Assembly: GCA_015494245.1 (NCBI GenBank)
Contig: WGBN01000016.1
Coordinates: 1-7,056 of the forward strand
Direction: 5' to 3'
Length of the DNA stretch: 7,056 nt
Source: Saprospiraceae bacterium
GTDB taxonomy: Bacteria > Bacteroidota > Bacteroidia > Chitinophagales > Saprospiraceae
Part shown: in pieces, positions 4,451 through 7,056 of the stretch
How the letters are laid out: each line of letters opens with the position of its first letter
Position numbering within the stretch: position 1 is the stretch's first letter
Notes under the pieces: generated by a model
Told to the model about the DNA's origin: nothing
The model's database searches: none
Seen by the model: only the letters and a program-made list of their open reading frames with translations
Made by a program: the position numbers and the translations under genes

Positions 4451-5752
4451 CTATAGCCTCCAATATACTAAATCTCCGTTTTGTGGTTCGTAAATTCCCT
4501 TTAAATCCATCAAAATAAAGGGTTTTGTGGCAATAGAGCGGAAATAATCCATATCCAGTTCCTTGTATTCATCGTGATGAACGGCTACAATAACGGCATC
4601 GTAGCCATTCGAAATTTCGTCTATCAGGGTCAATTTGTACTCATGCGCCACCTCATTGGGCGAAGCGTGGGGGTCGGTTACGTGTACATTCACGGAAAAC
4701 TCCATGAGCTCGCGCACCAGGTCCACCACTTTGGAGTTCCTGATGTCCGAGACGTTTTCCTTAAAGGTAATCCCCATGACCAGCACCTTGGTATTCTGAG
4801 GGCTCTTGCCCTGCTGAATGAGCATCTGCACCAGGCGCTTGGCGATAAAGGCCGGCATTTCGTCGTTGATGCGCCGGCCGCTGAGGATGACCTGGGGGTC
4901 GTACCCCAGTTGTTTGGCCTTATGCAACAGATAGTAGGGGTCCACACTGATGCAATGCCCGCCGACCAGCCCCGGATAAAAGCGCAGGAAGTTCCACTTC
5001 GTACTGGCCGCATTGATGACCTCCCGCGTATCTATGCCCATCTTGTCGAAGATGATGGACAACTCGTTCATGAAAGAAATGTTGAGGTCGCGCTGGGTGT
5101 TCTCAATTACCTTGGCAGCCTCGGCCACTTTGATGGACGAAGCCTCGTAAATGCCCGCCTCAATCACTTCTCCATAAACAGCAGAAATGTTTTTCAAAGC
5201 CTCCTCATCGCTGCCCGAAACGATTTTCAGAATCTTCTCCACCGAATGCTCCTTGTCGCCCGGATTGATGCGCTCAGGCGAGTAGCCCAACTTAAAATCC
5301 ACACCCGCCTGCAAACCCGACTCCCGCTCCAGAATTGGCTGACAATCCTCTTCCGTACAACCCGGGTAAACGGTAGATTCAAAAACCACGTAATCGCCCT
5401 TCTTCAGGTTTTGCCCCACCGTTTTCGAGGCCCCCAGCAAAGCCCTCAGGTCGGGCACCTTGTGGTCATCTACCGGTGTAGGTACGGCCACCACAAAAAA
5501 ATGCGCTTCTTTCAGCGCTTCGGGCTCGGCAGAAAAGCGAATGTCGCGGTTCTCGAAAGCCTCGGGCTCCAGTTCATTAGAGGGGTCTATGCCCTGCTGC
5601 ATCATCGCAATCCGCTCGGCATTGATGTCAAAACCCAGCACGCGAAAATATTTGGCGAAAGCCAAAGCGAGAGGCAGGCCAACATAGCCAAGCCCCACCA
5701 CGGCAATGGTTTTCTCCTTTTTCTTCAATGCCTCGTACATCTCTACATGCAT
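4451..5752 (-). CDS. wbpA: UDP-N-acetylhexosamine 6-dehydrogenase (WbpA/WbpO/TviB type)
   Basis: The enzyme oxidises C6 of a UDP-N-acetylhexosamine to the uronic acid with two NAD+, a step in making acidic sugars for LPS O-antigen or capsule. The 433-residue length is normal. The Rossmann motif GLGYVGLP is at 20-27, FESTVYPG at 124-131, GYSPERINPGDK at 156-167 and the Lys/Asn segment AEAAKVIENTQRD at 210-222 (Lys 214, Asn 218). The catalytic Cys 267 lies in PGLVGGHCISVDPYYL (260-275). The C-terminal UDP-binding domain carries KVLVMGITFKENVSDIRNSK. Sequence alone does not settle UDP-GlcNAc against UDP-GalNAc or UDP-ManNAc. The adjacent wbpD-like gene favours UDP-GlcNAc and the WbpA role, so the symbol is provisional. 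The start is the ATG at 5750-5752; Met 5 is an alternative. It follows wbpD after 15 bases and is probably in the same operon. Confidence 0.88.
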   Translation of the reverse strand: MHVEMYEALKKKEKTIAVVGLGYVGLPLALAFAKYFRVLGFDINAERIAMMQQGIDPSNELEPEAFENRDIRFSAEPEALKEAHFFVVAVPTPVDDHKVPDLRALLGASKTVGQNLKKGDYVVFESTVYPGCTEEDCQPILERESGLQAGVDFKLGYSPERINPGDKEHSVEKILKIVSGSDEEALKNISAVYGEVIEAGIYEASSIKVAEAAKVIENTQRDLNISFMNELSIIFDKMGIDTREVINAASTKWNFLRFYPGLVGGHCISVDPYYLLHKAKQLGYDPQVILSGRRINDEMPAFIAKRLVQMLIQQGKSPQNTKVLVMGITFKENVSDIRNSKVVDLVRELMEFSVNVHVTDPHASPNEVAHEYKLTLIDEISNGYDAVIVAVHHDEYKELDMDYFRSIATKPFILMDLKGIYEPQNGDLVYWRL

Positions 5753-5767
5753 GTTTTCATTCAGTTT

Positions 5768-6352
5768 TCAGTCGTTAGCTCTTTGGACCAGGCCATCCTT
5801 CAACACGTATTCCTCGCCACTTTCAGGGCAAGTGGCCCTTTGACTTTCGTCAAATGTAAGCCGGTGCCCGTAAGCGCTCATCCAGCCGATTTGGCGGGCG
5901 GGATTGCCCACCACCAGCGCATAAGGCGGCACGTCTTTCGTAACTACTGAACCCGCTCCCACAAAAGCATAAGCCCCTATGCGCCTGCCGCAAACGATGG
6001 TGGCATTGGCGCCTATGGTAGCTCCGCGCTCCACATACGTCTGCGCATATTGCCCCTGCCGGTTGACGGCGCTGCGCGGGTTGATGACATTGGTAAACAC
6101 CATCGAAGGGCCCAGAAAAACATCATCCTCACAAATCACGCCCTCGTAAATCGAGACGTTGTTTTGCACCTTCACATTGTTGCCCAGACGCACGCCGGAA
6201 GCCACGAAGACGTTTTGCCCCAGCTTGCAACGTTCACCGAGCACAGCCCCACTCATCAGATGGCAGAAGTGCCAGATTTTGCTGCCGGCTCCTATGCGGC
6301 AGCCTTCATCCACAAAAGCGCTGGAATGCACAAAGATAGCATCACTTTCCAT
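5768..6352 (-). CDS. wbpD: UDP-2-acetamido-3-amino-2,3-dideoxyglucuronate N-acetyltransferase, WbpD-like
   Basis: The family transfers acetyl from acetyl-CoA to the 3-amino group of UDP-GlcNAc(3NH2)A to give UDP-GlcNAc(3NAc)A, a precursor of di-N-acetylated uronic acids in LPS. The 194-residue protein is a left-handed beta-helix of hexapeptide repeats (IGAGSK, LGQNVF, LGNNVK, CEDDVF, IGANAT, IGAYAF). Family landmarks are IWHFCHLMSGA (26-36), KVQNNVSIYEG (61-71), GPSMVFTNVINPR (81-93), the NPARQIGWMS segment and the late CPESGEEYVL. I recognise this whole pattern as WbpD/WlbB. The symbol rests on similarity and on the neighbouring dehydrogenase. The ATG at 6350-6352 comes 3 bases after the lhgO stop codon, so the two are probably translationally coupled. 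The WbpB and WbpE steps are not in this window. Confidence 0.88.
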   Translation of the reverse strand: MESDAIFVHSSAFVDEGCRIGAGSKIWHFCHLMSGAVLGERCKLGQNVFVASGVRLGNNVKVQNNVSIYEGVICEDDVFLGPSMVFTNVINPRSAVNRQGQYAQTYVERGATIGANATIVCGRRIGAYAFVGAGSVVTKDVPPYALVVGNPARQIGWMSAYGHRLTFDESQRATCPESGEEYVLKDGLVQRAND

Positions 6353-6355
6353 AAG

Positions 6356-7044
6356 TCAACCCATTTTTGAAAACAATTTATCAGCCACGTCCTGTCCGAT
6401 AGACAAAGAGGAAGTCGCCGCCGGCGAAGGAGCATTCAGCACATGAATGATGCGCTCGTCCTCCAACACGACAAATTCATTAATCATGCTCCCGTCAGGG
6501 GCAATGGCCTGGGCCCTCACGCCCGCCCCGCTGCGCTGCAAATCTTCATACCCCACCTCGGGAATGAGGTGCTGCAAGGCCCGCACAAAAGCGCGTTTAG
6601 AGTAGGAGCGATGCAGCTCATCTATGCCCGTGCGGTAATATTTTGCCGCAAGGCGTAAAAATCCCTTGTACGTCAGGGTCTCCGCCAGTTCGGAGAAATT
6701 CACCTTCCAGCGGCTGTACCCCTCGCGGGCGAAGGCCAGCACGGCATTCGGCCCCGCTTCAATGCCGCCCCGCATCATGCGAGTATAATGCACGCCGAGA
6801 AAGGGAAAAGCGGGATTCGGCACGGGATAGATGAGGTTGTTGACGAGATACTCCTTCTCCTTGCGCAAACGGTAGTACTCCCCGCGGAAAGGAATGATTT
6901 TCATCCCCGGCTCCATGCCCGTCATGCGCACCACCTTGTCGGCATACAGACCCGCTGCCGTGATGAGATAGCGGGTTTGCAACTCTCCTGCAGAGGTGAT
7001 GAGATGAATTAACCTTTCGGCCTGCCTCCCGACAGGGATGGCAA
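6356..7044 (-). CDS. lhgO: L-2-hydroxyglutarate oxidase family protein LhgO, N-terminus missing
   Basis: LhgO (YgaF/L2HGDH family of FAD-dependent oxidases) oxidises L-2-hydroxyglutarate to 2-oxoglutarate and passes electrons to the respiratory chain at the membrane. The visible part is the C-terminal 228 residues of a protein that is usually about 400 long. The missing part would hold the N-terminal FAD-binding Rossmann motif. Seen here are LITAAGLYADK (26-36), GVHYTRMMRGGIEAGPNAVL, TLTYKGFLRLA, SKRAFVRALQHLIPEV, GAGVRAQAIAPDGSMINEF and NAPSPAATSSLSIG (203-216), all typical of the family. A TTG at 6980-6982 is not a real start, since coding sequence continues upstream to the edge. The in-frame stop at 7052-7054 lies in adapter sequence, so the gene is cut by the contig end and is not a pseudogene. 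It is separated by 3 bases from the wbpD-like gene. Confidence 0.9.
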
Positions 7045-7056
7045 CTGTCTCTTATA
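7045..7056. other. Probable residual Nextera/Tn5 mosaic-end adapter
   Basis: The last 12 bases, CTGTCTCTTATA, equal the start of the Tn5 mosaic-end sequence CTGTCTCTTATACACATCT used in Nextera tagmentation libraries. On the lhgO strand they would add a premature stop exactly at the sequence end. An untrimmed adapter explains both facts better than a natural mutation. This sequence should be masked before lhgO is interpreted. Confidence 0.9.

Noticed and set aside
4574..5950. A 458-codon open frame on the plus strand
   Set aside because: It is wholly antisense to the dehydrogenase and the end of wbpD, both of which carry intact family motifs. Its translation shows no recognisable domain; long antisense frames are common opposite GC-rich genes.
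6980..6982. TTG as the start of a shorter lhgO
   Set aside because: Family-like coding sequence continues upstream in frame to 7042, and the only stop before it is in the adapter sequence.

Overview
The window looks like a contig from a member of the Bacteroidota, possibly of the Saprospiria or a related group with moderate GC; the genus cannot be read from the sequence. The clues are a UpxY-type NusG paralogue inside a surface-glycan locus, a short single-domain CysN, start codons with weak or absent Shine-Dalgarno sequences, a TTTG / TAnnTTTG-like promoter ahead of cysC, a small Cys/His protein of a type I associate with this phylum, and intergenic repeats built on GCTTGTCGAAGC and CCCCT/AGGGG motifs. 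The right end (7045-7056) matches the Tn5/Nextera mosaic end, so it is probably a physical contig end and not biology.

Layout. At the far left, the 3' part of a small plus-strand gene ends at 361. Positions 362-890 hold no credible gene. They carry a dense stack of repeats: two copies of a composite block of about 130 bp, a 33-bp tandem duplication, a CCCCT/AGGGG hairpin cluster, a 9-bp periodic stretch and a 7-bp periodic array that abuts the cysN stop codon. Everything from 891 to the right end is encoded on the minus strand, in transcription order lhgO (partial) - wbpD-like - wbpA-like dehydrogenase - upxY/rfaH-like nusG paralogue - cysC - cysD - cysN.

Functional reading. The first part is a fragment of a nucleotide-sugar and exopolysaccharide locus. 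The dehydrogenase (UDP-GlcNAc type to UDP-GlcNAcA) and the left-handed beta-helix N-acetyltransferase are the first and last enzymes of the known WbpA-WbpB-WbpE-WbpD route to UDP-2,3-diacetamido-2,3-dideoxyglucuronic acid. In that route WbpB recycles NAD+ with 2-oxoglutarate and releases 2-hydroxyglutarate. A 2-hydroxyglutarate oxidase-family gene lies only 3 nt upstream of wbpD, which suggests built-in co-substrate recycling. The NusG paralogue is likely an operon-specific antiterminator. The second part, cysC-cysD-cysN, makes APS and then PAPS, the sulfuryl donor for assimilation or for sulfation of polysaccharide. It seems to have its own promoter.

The most unusual sequence-level feature is the pair of 7-bp periodic arrays that bracket cysN. 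The one between cysD and cysN folds back on itself as two five-unit heptamer arms. In the mRNA its core would be a 23-bp stem with 22 Watson-Crick pairs and one G-U pair, and it interrupts the cysDN message.
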